Shown: piece after piece, positions 22,991-34,321 of the stretch
How positions within the stretch are numbered: position 1 is the stretch's first letter
Layout of the letters: each line of letters begins with the position of its first letter
Origin: Armigeres subalbatus
Taxonomy: Eukaryota > Arthropoda > Insecta > Diptera > Culicidae
Length of the DNA stretch: 64,000 nucleotides
Direction of reading: 5' to 3'
NCBI RefSeq assembly: GCF_024139115.2
Contig: NC_085140.1
Coordinates: 161,288,452 to 161,352,451, forward strand
Notes under the pieces: generated by a model
Seen by the model: the letters and a program-made list of their open reading frames with translations, nothing else
Told to the model about the DNA's origin: nothing
Databases searched by the model: none
Translations under genes and position numbers: made by a program

Positions 22991-25555
22991 TTTCTAAGAG
23001 TGCTTTATAATTAATTTACTTTTGGATGACAATATTGCTCAAAATTCTTTTTACGTCACGTACCGTAAAAAGAAGGCCGAAGTGACGTATAAAAAAGTCC
23101 TGTAAAAAGAGGGTTGAGTGTATGAAGCTGAATGTGTGATAATTCAGTCTAACGCACATATTTCAATAGACTAGGTCTTCAAATTTGCATCACATTCTGC
23201 ATAAAATTTATGACAAGCATTTACACCTGCATACTCACATAATACTAATATTAATTAGATTTATATTTCAGTCATGATGTGCGCATACATAAAAAATATT
23301 TGCAGGAGCACAGTTGGGTCCCATGCATCAAGCTTCACTCAAATTTGCAATAGCGTTGCCGGTGCGATGCACCTAGTTTCAGCTGACGAACCTTAGCCGC
23401 GGGCATCTATTCAGCATTTCTACGATTTTCAATTATCGAAATGCTGCAAATATTTCCTCCAAACGCAATTTCAATTTCCAGGCCAATAAAACAACCAACA
23501 CAGGCCTTCCAGGAACGTGCTCTCCGGTTCCGAAACATACCTAAAATATACACGCACATAAACAGACACACACCCCTGATAAGTACATGCACATTCGCAA
23601 ACATGTGCCACCCGGTCCTCGGAACATGCTTCACTTCGGGGGCGCTGTACCAGAACAAACTATTGGCCATCGATCCCGGGTCACCACGTCTGCTCCGAAC
23701 AGCGTCGATAATCGTTCATTTATGAATAAAATTTCCCAGCAAATAATTATTTCTACTCAAATAAACGAATCAAAACCATAGATCGAATAAAATTTTGATA
23801 TTTTGGAGCCGGATCCGCCGAACCGGAAAACAAACGAAAATTCACACATCATTGGATCCGATTAAGAGGAGGTCGGCTGATTTCACGCACTAGGCACGGA
23901 GCAAACTCTGGTAGGCTGAACGGAGCATCACCACCGCCACCGCCGCTGTTGCCGAGCACTTCCACTATGGAACTACAACAGCACCCACCACCCCCAAACT
24001 AGGGCTTACCATAAATCACTCGCTTTTCGCACGTTTCATCTTCACATCAGTGAGCAAATCGCAGACGACCGGCTGCTATCCCCCTCTTTGATCCTACAGT
24101 AGTGCGTGGTGCATCTCGATGTGCCGATGCAGCAGTGGTTCTTTCATTTTTACGAACTGCAACCCAATTGGAACTGTTTTTAATTATTGGGAAGACTCAC
24201 CTAAATGAATATGCTGATCTGAGAATGGTATTCAAAAAGAAGCTAAACATTGTTCGGGAATTCGATTTTCAGGTTGAATTTAGGCTGACATTTCGTAGAC
24301 AAGTTCCGTGGTTGAATTCAGCAGGACTTCTCGCGATTAAGGGTTTGTATCTTGGTCAAATTCGGTAGTTGAACTTGTCCGTAGTGCGCGAGTGATTGGT
24401 GCGTGTTCAGTGGTTTCGCCCAACAAATTAAGGGGTAGTACCGTCATAAAAAAATGGGTAAAATGGGAGTGAGCATGGGTCACTGTTTCAACTACTTGGA
24501 ATGCTTGAAGTACAGCAAGAAAACTAAAATATAAGAGACCTTCTTGAACGATTTTGTTCTAAGACCTCTAGACTGCCGGCGAGAGCGATGACCCATTCTC
24601 ACCCCTAGGCCCATTGTCACCCCCGATGGCGGTATTAGAAAAATGCTCCTAAGCCAAATTGTTTAAAATATCGCAAGGAGTCAAGTGATAGGTTTCATGG
24701 GAACTGCGAGTGTTTTTCTTTTTCTCGGTTCAACAATGTGGAAACTTATTAATTTGGTAAGCTCGTAGTGTAACGAAGGTTTTAGAGCAGCTCGAGGGCA
24801 GCAGCGTAATAACTTAATGTAGTGATATGGAAACTAGCTTACAATATTTCTGTTGTTCGTGTTGATGTGTTGAGAAACTCTGGCTTCTATCACGTTCGAA
24901 GCTATGATGCGTTCGACTTCCAACTCCGATCCAACAAACCACACATATTCTCTAAATCATGTTCCATCCGTGAGCGTCATCTTGTCACAACTGAGCCATT
25001 GTTTGTTTTGCCACGGGTAATTGAATTAAATAATTATTCCAACAGTTTGAATCACATTCACAGGCAAATGCAAATCCGGATTCACAGTGTACCACGACTG
25101 TATCAGTTGCCTGCTAGTCACCAGTCAGCTGATCATCCAAATGCAAACAAAAGCAATGATGCATTTATGTATCCTCCTTCCCCATCGCACATGCACACGC
25201 ATACCAACACACATACGCACAAAAACGACTGATTCTGATCATAGAGCGGTTGGTTTGGTTGGTAATCTGGAATGTCTGCAAGTGAAATCCCTGGTTGGAT
25301 GCCTACCAGCTACAATAATATCACTACGGTGAACGTTTTGCACGGTTCATTAGGTTCAGGATGTGGTTGGTCGAAAGAGATGGTCCGTTCTTTGACAGCC
25401 TCCTCACAACCACTCAGCAGCTGGCTATTTGGGAGTTAGGCTTGAAAGTGATTTCTATTCAATTTATGTCGGTAATATTCGGTTCGGACACGAAATGGTA
25501 GAGTTAAATGATATGGAAGAAACATTTTTACGTTTCGTTTTTACCAATTATCTTA
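22991..25555. other. Unassigned
   Basis: No recognised gene. An inverted pair TTTTTACGTCAC / GTGACGTATAAAAA lies at about 23049-23095. The 24.44-24.67 kb part has GGGGTAGTACCG and similar tracts but no confirmed second end. Confidence 0.35.
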
Positions 25556-25700
25556 ATCTATCTATATAATAAAAATGAAATGGTTTGTGTTCGCATCCGT
25601 ATAACTTTAACCCGACTGGATAGATTTTCTTCATTCCTTCAGCAATCATCTTCATAAGTTTGAGTAAATCGTGAAAAACCAAAATAAAGAATCGTATGGA
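25556..25700. mobile_element. Possible Helitron-like remnant
   Basis: TCTATCTATATAATAAAAAT followed by GAAATGG, then ACTTTAACCCGACTGGATAG, resembles the 5' ends of insect Helitron-type elements as I remember them. No CTRR end, hairpin or Rep/helicase coding is seen, so the call is tentative. Confidence 0.25.
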
Positions 25701-25914
25701 AATTTCGCATAGGCAGCTCAAAACGCGCATATCCGTCTACTATGCAGCGCAACGTCTGCTGGATCAATTAGTTTGTTGTTCTCCTCCAATACGGCTGTTT
25801 GAACGACTTTGCCGTGAATTGAGAAAAAAATCGACAACAGACAATTCCTACGATCTCAAATTGGATATTTATTACGAAAATGTTGGCTAATTTTATGATC
25901 TAACATATTTAGAA

Positions 25915-26064
25915 TCGATTTTAAGGACGGCTACGCAGTCTTGAATTATTGAAACAAGATGTTTATTCATCCGACGTTTCGACACGGGGAAACGAAACGA
26001 AACGTCGAATAAATAAACATCTTGTTTCAATAATTCAAGACTGCGTAGCCGTCCTTAAAATCGA
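25915..26064. repeat. Near-perfect palindrome with 67-bp arms
   Basis: Left arm 25915-25981 and right arm 25998-26064 pair at about 65 of 67 positions around a 16-base loop (25982-25997). The arm contains GACTGCGTAGCCGTCCTTAA and ACAAGATGTTTATT, which also appear (diverged) downstream of the hammerhead-like motif at 63376-63460 and, more diverged, inverted at 45236-45275. So this is a head-to-head pair of the tail of a dispersed repeat. Confidence 0.85.
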
Positions 26065-27160
26065 AATAAAAATATACAGACGATTTCTCAATAGTTCATA
26101 TTTAGAATTCAATATGAAATCATCATAGTTTGGGAGAGGCATACGAAACATGTGTTCTGAATTTGAATCCAAATGTTTCGTTGCTATTTATATTTCTGTG
26201 GCACTTAATGAAAATTCAAAACTTGAAGGATCAACCAAAATCAGCTGGTAAATTTACATGCTCCCGTCACGATTCCAGCATTAAACTGCAATCCCTCTTA
26301 AAAGCTTTCTTTTCACTTCTGGTGAAAAGTGTTCTGTAAACAAACAGTAACCGTAGTACCTACAACAGCCCCACCACACACTAGCAGTCCTGATACGAGT
26401 CGACGATAGACGTACGATAACGACGGCAGCAACGACGCGGCCGGCAGTTGTTCCTCTTTCTGGGTCCAGTGATAACATCGACAGGTACCAAGTTGGGTAC
26501 CACCGAACGACCGAACGTCGCGAACCGCGGACATCCCATAGCTGCGTGGAGAGATGACGGGATACGAGCTACTATCCTTCCCAATCGCCATAAGCCAGCG
26601 ATGAACGATGATTGTGGGCTTTGGCCGTTCACGCGGGAAACAAGCGTTACAACTATAACTGGGCCCCGGTTGATGGTCCACATATGGCGTCGCGCATATC
26701 GCTGATGGGCCTTAGCTGATGTGGATCGTTAGCAGTCAGCTGCTGGAAGGAATATCCACCAGAAGTTACCGTACGAAAGGCGTCAACCGTGCAATCTGCG
26801 CGCGGGGATTGGTGCATTGTAAATCTGTTCATTGAGATTTAATTCTAGGTTGACTTTTAAAAATGATCAAAATCTGCAACGTTTTCTTTCATTAGCTTTT
26901 TGTCAACAAACAATAATCAGCTTAAATATAGATATTTCGTTCCGATATGAATGGATTTTAATTCCATGTTTCATTTGGATGCCATTGAGCCCGACTTCCA
27001 CAAATTATTATTACCGTTATTAGCAGCCAGTAGCATAGAACCAAGGTAGAAGAGTTCTAGCACCACCTACAAGGTAACCATAATATCGTAACATTGCTTC
27101 CCAGGCCCTGTCGCGCTTGATTCCCCCACTAGCATATTTTTTGCTATAGTTGCTATCATC
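26065..27160. other. Unassigned
   Basis: Nothing recognised. 26313-26790 is GC-richer with overlapping open frames on both strands that carry no domain I know. Confidence 0.35.
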
Positions 27161-27164
27161 AGTT

Positions 27165-27300
27165 TTGTAAACTTTCCACGAAAGTTGTGCTCGTCCATAG
27201 CTCCAGGTAGCCTATTTTATCGAATGCCGCCTTAAAATAGATTAAAAGATGTTGCGTGAACTCACTCACTATCGAGTAAAAGACAACAGAAGATGATCTG
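27165..27300 (-). pseudogene. Short LINE RT palm fragment
   Basis: The minus-strand frame contains HLLIYFKAAFDKIGYLELWT, equivalent to the palm A motif of RTE-like elements (HLFIDFKAAYDKIDRDQLW in copy 2). The catalytic Asp position is changed (DF to YF). Only about 40 residues are recognisable. Confidence 0.55.
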
Positions 27301-27315
27301 TGATATCTCTGTGTG

Positions 27316-27400
27316 GGGGAAGGGTCGTTTGGCCGAATAGAACATTTGGCCGAATAGGTCAATTGGCAGAATAGGACATTTGGCCGAATATGACGCTTAA
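27316..27400. repeat. GGCCGAA minisatellite, short array
   Basis: Units of about 20-22 bases such as CATTTGGCCGAATAGGACA recur four times. The same unit forms longer arrays at about 36750-37095 and 44085-44300. Confidence 0.7.
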
Positions 27401-27587
27401 GATGAGTTGGTAAGTTCAGTAAAACTAGCCACAAGCAAGACAACTTGCTTTATACAAGTTTAAAATGCAAATATAGCACATAGTATCATGTATTTCTTCA
27501 TGAACACATTATTATTTTTCGTACGCTTATAAACCCAAAAAAGCGCAAAAAATGGCGTCTTATAAAACATCGTTTTTGTTATATATG

Positions 27588-27713
27588 TTTTTGCCTTTCT
27601 CGTATACTCAGTATACGCAAGACTATAAAATCACTCCAAAACCGAACTTTTGATAGAAGGCTCGGAGACCCATAGTGTTATATACCAATTGACTCAGCTA
27701 GACAATTTGAGGT
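27588..27713. mobile_element. Family X repeat, left part
   Basis: Begins TTTTGCCTTTCTCGTATACT with the short palindrome GTATACTCAGTATAC, then TCGGAGACCCATAGTGTTAT and GACAATTTGAGGT. It matches the inverted right part of the near-complete copy at 31301-31835. It stops exactly where an R1-clade LINE begins; the other half resumes at about 29971. Confidence 0.75.
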
Positions 27714-28213
27714 GGGTGGGCAGTGCAGTTTGCCTCCGCGCGGTACCCACTGGAAACGATGGTCGGTCAACACTAGTTGACATGACCAGTCGGCTAAATG
27801 AGCTACAAACGAGGGAGCGCGGTAGCGCATTGAGGCTGACGCCAGTAAGGTCTCAATTATGGTTCTGGCAGGCACGTCAAGGCTATGTGTATGGTATATT
27901 GCAATATTGTGAAACGAGGGCTGGCAATCTGACATTCTACTCTCTTAGTAGGGCCGAGTGACACCGACTCGAAACGGCGAGTGGGTTAATGGCTAGCACG
28001 CTGCCCAATCCTGCCATCCAGTTTTGCCTACTGGGTGGGTGTAGGCTCAGATGCCCTTTCCTGACTTGCGCTGATCTGGCTCTGAACACGCAAGTGTCAA
28101 CCCTCGCATGGTCTCCCTGCTTGCCGCAAGGCAGGCATAGATAACCATGGGATCACTAAAGGCGACTACTCCAGTAAGATTCGGCGGCAGCCGCAAGGGG
28201 GACCCATATAGCA

Positions 28214-29210
28214 ATGAGTCTTGAAAGACAAAAATATTTGGAGATGGATGTGATGGACCCCTTTGCCAAAAGGGGTCTAGCGAGGTCCCCTATTAGAGAG
28301 GGGGAGAGCAGAGTGACCAAAGAGTCTTCAGTGGTGGTGGGGAGTAACCCTGCTTGCACGCCTGATGAGCCACTACCAAGGATACGGGTGGCCAGCCAGC
28401 CAGCCATTGGTATCCACCGAAGGGGATGCAAATCCTTGGCAGCTGGTCAGTAAGGTGCGGAAGTCGAACACCCCGCGACCTGCGAAGAATGTGAGAGACA
28501 GAGGCGAGGCCTTGCTGGTGAAAACCGACAAGGACAAGTACGCCGATGTCCTCAAATCGCTGCGAGCGGCCGATAGCCTATCGGCCTTGGGTCAGGATGT
28601 GCGCAGACGTCAGACGTACCAAGAACGGTGAAATGATCTGGGCACTGAAGCGTGGCGCGCAATCCAGCGGTGTAGCGTACAAAAAGCTTGCCCAGGAGGT
28701 CTTGGGTGACGTCGCTCAGGTCAGGTCGTTGGGTGCGGAAGTGACCCTCCAGTGTAAGCTACTGGACGAGGTCACGACCGCGGAAGACGTCGTCTCTGCC
28801 GTCAAAGAGCAGTGCGGTACAGAGGTTGAGCAGTCCTCTGAAGGTCTAAGGGGGGACTCTTTGGTACGCAGGTAGCCTATCTCAGACTACCGGTGACTGA
28901 TGCCAAAAAAGTCAATGAGAAAGGGAAGCTGAAGATCGGCTGGTCAGTATGCCCAGTAAGCATGCTCCAGCCACCTTCAGTGGACAGGTACTACCGGTGC
29001 CTTGAGTCCGGGTACAAGTCTTATGGTTGCAAGGGCCCAGACCAAAGCAAAATGTGCCGTCGCTGTGCTGAGGAGGGACACAAGGCGCAAGAATGCGACA
29101 AGGCACCTAAGTGCCTCATCTGCGCTAGCAAGAAGAAGGCCCGGAACCATGCTATGGGCGGGCCTGCGTGTCCCTTTGGAGATGCTAATAGGAAAAAGCC
29201 GTGCAAGTAA
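28214..29210 (+). pseudogene. R1-clade ORF1 (gag-like), frameshifted
   Basis: The gag-like protein is spread over three or more frames. One part has KTDKDKYADVLKSLR (about 28525), the next has VAYKKLAQEVLG and LLDEVTTAEDVVSAVKEQCG (28625-28830), and the last has the zinc knuckle region (28970-29210). There, CRRCAEEGHKAQEC is a complete CCHC knuckle, followed by CLICASKKKARNHAMGGPAC. In the first knuckle the leading Cys appears to be replaced (RYYRCLESGYKSYGC). Nucleic-acid binding role by family knowledge. Not functional. Confidence 0.8.
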
Positions 29211-29967
29211 CACAGCTGAACCTGAACCACTGTGCATCTGCCCAGCAACTGCCGTGGCAGTCGGTCTCGGAGTCGAGGACCGATGTCGCCCTCCTGTCCG
29301 ACCCGTACAACGTCCCTGCCGACAATGGCAACTGGGTGGCGGACGGGTCTTGGTCAGCGGCAATATGCACAACGGGAAGGTACCCGGTTCAAGAGGTTGT
29401 ACACTCCTCCGCGGAGGGTGTCGCGATAGGCAAGATCAATGGTGTGTTCTATTGTAGCTGCTACGCCCCACCAAGGTGGCCAATGGAACAATTCAACCAG
29501 ATGATCGACAGGCTATCGTCCGACCTAGTCGGTCGGAGCCCGTTCGTTATAGCGGGAGATTTTAATGCTTGGGCAGTGGAATGGGGCAGCCGCTGCACCA
29601 ATCAGAGGGGACAAGCGTTACTCGAGGCACTTGCAAAACTCGATGCAGTGCTTGTCAATGACGGAGCCAGTAGCACATTCCGTAGGAATGGGGCCGAGTC
29701 ATGGATAGATGTAACGTTTGTCAGCCCCGGTCTGGTCTCTAACCTGGACTGGAGGGTAGACGAGGGCTACACCCATAGTGATCATCTAGCAATTCGCTTC
29801 AAGATCAACTATGGTGTGCAGCATCCGAGGGCGGGTGATCCCTGTCAGGTCCGTGGGTGGAAGTCCAATCACTTCGACAGCGAAGTTTTCACTGCGGCCC
29901 TGGAGGCCAACACCGACAGTCTAAGCGGGGATGCGCTGGTAGCTGTCCTATCACGCGCGTGCGACGC
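29201..29967 (+). pseudogene. R1-clade ORF2 endonuclease, truncated
   Basis: Starts LNLNHCASAQQ and contains the endonuclease landmarks DVALLSDPY, FYCSCYAPP, VIAGDFNAWAVEWGS, RRNGAESWIDVTFVSP and THSDHLAIRF. It is open through the domain and then breaks at the family X junction near 29967; the last 20 or so residues of the open frame are family X sequence. The family would continue into a reverse transcriptase, which is absent. The usual catalytic Glu of the EPY motif reads Asp (DPY). ORF1 and ORF2 overlap slightly here (29201 versus ORF1 stop at 29210). Confidence 0.85.
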
Positions 29968-29970
29968 TTT

Positions 29971-30300
29971 TTTGTACTTAGCCTTATCCGATTTGCTTGC
30001 ATTCGACGCAGAATCCTTCCTCATTTTTCGCTATTGAAAATTGGTCTAATTGGTCATTGCGCTCCGGAGTTATTAAACAAAATTGATTTTCTCCCCATTC
30101 TAAATTCCCTCTAAAAAAAATCTGAATCGAAAAAATTTTTTTTCTCAAAAACTGTTGCAATGTATTCAAATGAACGCAAATAAATGTGAATTGATGGAAA
30201 TAACTGAATCTATCTCCCCAAAGTGCAATTTTGACCTCTCTTATGTGCTTTTATTGTTTTATAATACACGAGAAAGGCACTATCACCGCTAGGTGGATTA
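29971..30300. mobile_element. Family X repeat, right part
   Basis: Continues family X after the R1 insertion: CTTATCCGATTTGCTTGCAT, TCGACGCAGAAT, TTGAAAATTGG, GAACGCAAATAAATGTGAAT, and the terminus ATACACGAGAAAGGCAC then CACCGCTAGGTGGATTA at 30300. It is inverted relative to the copy starting at 31301. Confidence 0.75.
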
Positions 30301-30404
30301 TTCTGTTTTTTTTTATATGTGTCTTATATGAGCATTATATAACATACTATAACAAATAAAGTAATGAAAATAGATATTACGAAATAAACGATGCAGTAGT
30401 TGAG

Positions 30405-31125
30405 CGGATGTCATGGGGTCAGCTTTGAGCATCTCGGCTGATATGCGGTCGACCCCTGGGGCTTTATTCGATTTCATGCTTTGGATGGCTGTTTGAATCT
30501 CTAGCAGTGATGGAGCTTCGGTATTGACGCGTTTTATACGTCGGATCCTAGGCAGATCATGCCGAGGTGGTGATGGCCTTGCTGGCACTTGAAAAAGTTG
30601 TTCGAAGTGCTCGAACCTGCGTTTCAGCTGGTCAGTTGGGTCGGTCAATAACTGATCATTCGCGTCTTTCACAGGCATCGTTGCATTCATCTTCGCCCCG
30701 CTTAAGCGTCGTGAGATATCGTAGAGGAGGCGAATGTTCCCGGTTGCGGCGGCTCTCTCTCCTTCGTCGGCCAGAGAGTCTGCCCACGCTCGCTTGTCCC
30801 GTCGACATGAGCGTTTTACTTCCTTCTCAAGAGCCGCGTATCGTTGACGGGCTAAGACTTTGGCTCCTCTGGTTTTCGATCGCTCTTGCGGCTTTGGCTT
30901 CTCTTCGCTCCTCTATCCTCCTCCAGGTCTCATCGGTGATCCATTGTTATCTCTGGGTGCGTAGTTCGCCCAGATTGTTCTCGCTGGTGGCGATGAAGGC
31001 ATTCTTGATGGCGGTCCATTGGTCTTCCACGCTGCCACCTTCCGGAATATCTGCAGCACGCGTCTCCAGTTCATCAACGAAGGACCGTTTCACCGTGGCA
31101 TCTTCCAGTCGGCGTGTTGAACCTG
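30405..31125 (-). pseudogene. LINE fragment (RTE-like), pre-RT region
   Basis: The minus-strand translation contains RQRYAALEKEVKRSCRRDKR, AWADSLADEGERAAATGNIR, LLYDISRRLSGAK, DQLLTDPTDQLKRRFEHFEQ and SNKAPGVDRISAEMLKADP. This is the linker and first RT block of an RTE-like non-LTR element. Both ends are truncated. It lies between two family X copies that face each other. The clade call is by motif style only. Confidence 0.75.
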
Positions 31126-31300
31126 AACCCTATGAATTTTACTATCTGTTTTTTGTGCAAGTCCTGCAGCGACATCTGGTAAAATAACACAAGAGCACCG
31201 GGCTTCGAACGACCCCCCCTTTATTTACGCCAATGCTCATAGTAGAGGGTCAACTGAAATATTTAGAAATATTTAATAAACATTTAAATAAAAACCCTGA

Positions 31301-31608
31301 TTAATCCACCTAGCGGTGATGGTGCCTTTCTCGTGCATTATAAAAATAGTATTTTGGTCATTACTCTTGAGCCCATAGTCCGATCTGGCAAATTTTCAAT
31401 AGGAAACAATGGGAGAGTATTCTGCGTCGAATGCAACTTGTTGCGAGTATTTTGGCCTTAACTTCCGAGCCCATAGTCCGATCTGACCAATTTTCAATAG
31501 GAAACAATGGCAGAGTATCCTGCGTCGAATGCAACTTGTTGCGAGCAAATCGGTTAAGGATAAGTACCTGAAAAATGAGTGACATTTTTTTTGGGTGGGT
31601 GCGCACAG

Positions 31609-31700
<92 letters not shown>

Positions 31701-31835
31701 ACAGACATCACCTCAATTCGTCGAGCTGAGTCGATCGGTATATAACACTATGGGTCTCCGGGCCTTCTATAAAAAGTTTGTTTTTGGAGCGATCATATAG
31801 CCTTTACGTATACTTAGTATACGAGAAAGGCAAAA
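31301..31835. mobile_element. Family X repeat, near-complete copy
   Basis: Runs from TTAATCCACCTAGCGGTGAT, GGTGCCTTTCTCG through two tandem ~98-bp units (about 31355-31452 and 31453-31553, each with GAGCCCATAGTCCGATCTG and TGCGTCGAATGCAACTTGTT), GGGTGGGTGCGCACAGACG, a (CA)n tract, TCACCTCAATTCGTCGAGCT, and ends CGTATACTTAGTATACGAGA, AAGGC. The two ends share GCCTTTCTCGTGCAT/GTATAC as short inverted termini. No coding. Class unknown. Confidence 0.75.
31612..31694. repeat. (CA)n microsatellite
   Basis: About 80 bases of almost pure CA dinucleotide inside family X, continuing into ACATACACACAGACATC. It produces long artificial open frames rich in Cys-Val or Thr-His, which are not genes. Confidence 0.97.
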
Positions 31836-33844
31836 ATTGGTGAAGCATCACTATTTTTCATCCAACCCCGTGTTTTTAATTCCAATTCGAATCATTGCCT
31901 TTGTTATACAAGGATGTTGTAACGACGTTCAATATTAGCCACGGTTTTACCTATTTAACATATTCAAAACATGCTGTATAGTTGTTATGAGTGAGTTCTT
32001 TAACACAGTTATAACCATTTTAGTAGCTTCAGAATGTAGAAAAAAGTCATATCATAAAAAATACAAATTATGCAATCAGTTCCTAATTAGTCACGACCTG
32101 CCATAATGAGAATTCAATCAAGCTATAAAGCATAACAAATGGAATATATATGGCATGCTCGAGCAGCTCAAATGATCTCAGTCTCTCAAACAGAATACGT
32201 AACATAATTTTGTACGCCGAGTAATCCCTTCGTATTTTGAACATTCTAGTCTGTACCATTTCTTATAAATCGAGTGAATTATATTCCCGAAACAATTCTA
32301 CATGATTGGATAATTCTAAGTTCTAAGTTACTTTCTAAGTTACTAAGTTCATCTTTTTTGCTGATATGACAATTTATTTCTCCCATGTACACAAATGTTG
32401 TTTATACATTTTCTTTGTCTTTATACTCGTCTTGCTGAAATTATTAATATTCAACTTGTTATATATTCTACATTAATGCATATCATGTGAGCCTTTGCAT
32501 TTATTTAACATCCACAATGGTGTAACTAAATGTGATTGTTATAATGAGGTCTTATATATCTCTTATTAACGGAAATACAACACTGAATATTTTTTTTAAG
32601 AGAAGTTTGTATCAAACACTTTTAAACCTTTCCTATATCCAGGAATATATTGCTTGTCAATAATATAACTTAATTACAGCAAGTTTCTTATTTTTCTACA
32701 AAAAATAGATGTTTTTGGTGTTACTTGGGTGGTTTCCCATATCGATTAACAAAGAGGTGGAACTAATGGGCCTTCCTTGTTGATTACAAGAAAGCTTCTT
32801 CCACACGCGCGCGAGCCATTTCATTCGCAACTTCCGGACTATCGGTTGATTGTTTCGTTACGATGGCGTATGTGGCAGCCATGATAGCAGCGTGGTGGAG
32901 TGCATTTATGCATGTGAATAAATTTTTGCAGCCTCTTGCTCTGATGCGCGCTCGTGATTTTGCTGCATACTGGAACTTTTTGCCGTTACCAAGCGATTAT
33001 GATTTGCACTTTGAAGAAAATTTGTCTCGGTTTAACCTTCTCTTCTATAAAATTGTGGTTCTGGAAAGAACCAAATTGTTTTCCATAATGCGCCTTTCCA
33101 GTCACTAACAGCAACAAAACCAGAATCTTGAAATAAAATTTCACATTATTTCTACCGATGTCATCCATGCGAATACATTTTTGCAACGTCTCTCTCCGAC
33201 GCGCGCTTGTGATGCTGGCAACTCGAAGGCAGCTTTCTGCGGACGCCAGGTGATAATTTGAAGACAATTTAAAAAAATTACTGATTCTGATGTCGTCGCG
33301 CTTTTGATTCTGCTAGGAACGGCTACTTTCTTCCGCCGCCAAGCATTTAATTTAGACGATAGTGCAGATGCAGAAACCACCGTCATCGATGCTGTGACCG
33401 CCATTGTTCTGTCCGCCCTCCGTGCCCGCTTTACATGACCACTCATCGTGGATCCTCAAACAGAAATGACGCGCGAGCGCAGAACACGGGTCTTTCTATA
33501 CCCAGAGAAACTGAAACGGTAGGTCAAAAGGCCCATAGCTTTCATCATTCTGATGTCCATGTTGGGAATGCATGAATGGGATTGGTTGGTCCTTATATTT
33601 TTACTGGGTAAGACAATAATTGTGATTTTAAATAGTTTATCGTTAATAATCAAAAGTTTCAATGGAATTAACAAATTGCTGGAGAGTTTCCGAGTTGATT
33701 GATATATAAATCGCCAAAACCCATCGAAGGATGAAGGCTGTTTTAACGTTCAAAATCTAACTTGATTTCGTCACGGTCCAAAACTTTAGATTATGATTTG
33801 ACACCCAGTACCTTGGGGTAAGAAGTTGTTCAACTCAAAACAAT
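31836..33844. other. Unassigned
   Basis: AT-rich to about 32700, then slightly GC-richer to 33480 with short open frames in several directions and no recognised domain. Confidence 0.4.
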
Positions 33845-34321
33845 TTATGAAAATGTTGCTTTGATAGCATTAGCATTTAGCAGTTCGCACAAATTCGTAG
33901 GTGGTACAAGCCAAGACTATTGTATGAGAGTAGTATCACTTTCATCCATTACCACAGATATTGATTTGGGACTAATCACTATCTCTTAGATGGGAAGCAA
34001 TGCACTCTCCAATAGTCGAGATCTGTCCTGGCCACGTCCTTGCGAATTCTGAGGAAGGGGAAGGATGGTTTGTTGGACACAGATGCAGAGAACTCTTCGA
34101 CCTCTCATAGGTGCCACGGGAGGTTTTTTTTGGGATTTTGTGGAAGGTTATAACAGTAGGAATCGTTTTGGTATAATCGTGAAACACAGAATGAATTAAG
34201 ATAGAAATACAAAGTAGGAAAGGGATGAGCCTGGAATTGAACCCACGACCTCCTGCTTATAAGGCAGAAGCGATAGCCACTAGACCACCGAGCTCGTTAT
34301 GAAAATGTTGCTTTGATAGCA
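33845..34321 (-). mobile_element. Ile-tRNA-like SINE with 25-bp target duplication
   Basis: An identical 25-base direct repeat at 33845-33869 and 34297-34321 encloses a 427-bp unit. On the minus strand it begins GAGCTCGGTGGTCTAGTGGC (A-box region), with anticodon arm TCTGC-CTTATAA-GCAGG (TAT) and B box GGGTTCAATTCC, and has an internal TCGCAAGGACGTGGCC block. It ends in GCTAAATGCTAATGCTA-type hexamers. The same head, internal block and hexamer tail occur at 38122-38935. The head's acceptor strands pair better than in the other copies, but the retroposon context argues against an active tRNA gene. Confidence 0.8.

Larger units (their letters stand above)
27714..29970 (+). mobile_element. R1-clade LINE, 5' part, 3'-truncated
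   Basis: About 500 bp of GC-rich leader, then a broken ORF1 with zinc knuckles and the start of ORF2 (endonuclease). The RT and 3' end are gone. It replaces the position where family X normally carries a (TG)n tract followed by CACCCACCC. A 5' part kept with the 3' part lost is the reverse of normal LINE truncation, so deletion after insertion is likely. R1-clade families that insert into (AC)n or ACAY repeats are known in mosquitoes and other insects (Mino, Waldo); membership here is inferred. Confidence 0.75.

Noticed and set aside
23868..23890. GGTCGGCTGATTTCA also present inside the MITE at 7971
   Set aside because: Only this short word is shared and the surroundings do not align, so I treat it as chance or an unprovable scrap.
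31361..31800. Long open frames on both strands rich in Cys-Val or Thr-His
   Set aside because: They translate the (CA)n microsatellite and family X sequence and have no protein features.
34224..34296. Functional tRNA-Ile gene on the minus strand
   Set aside because: It has good A and B boxes, but it is the head of a 427-bp unit with a 25-bp target duplication, so it is a SINE.
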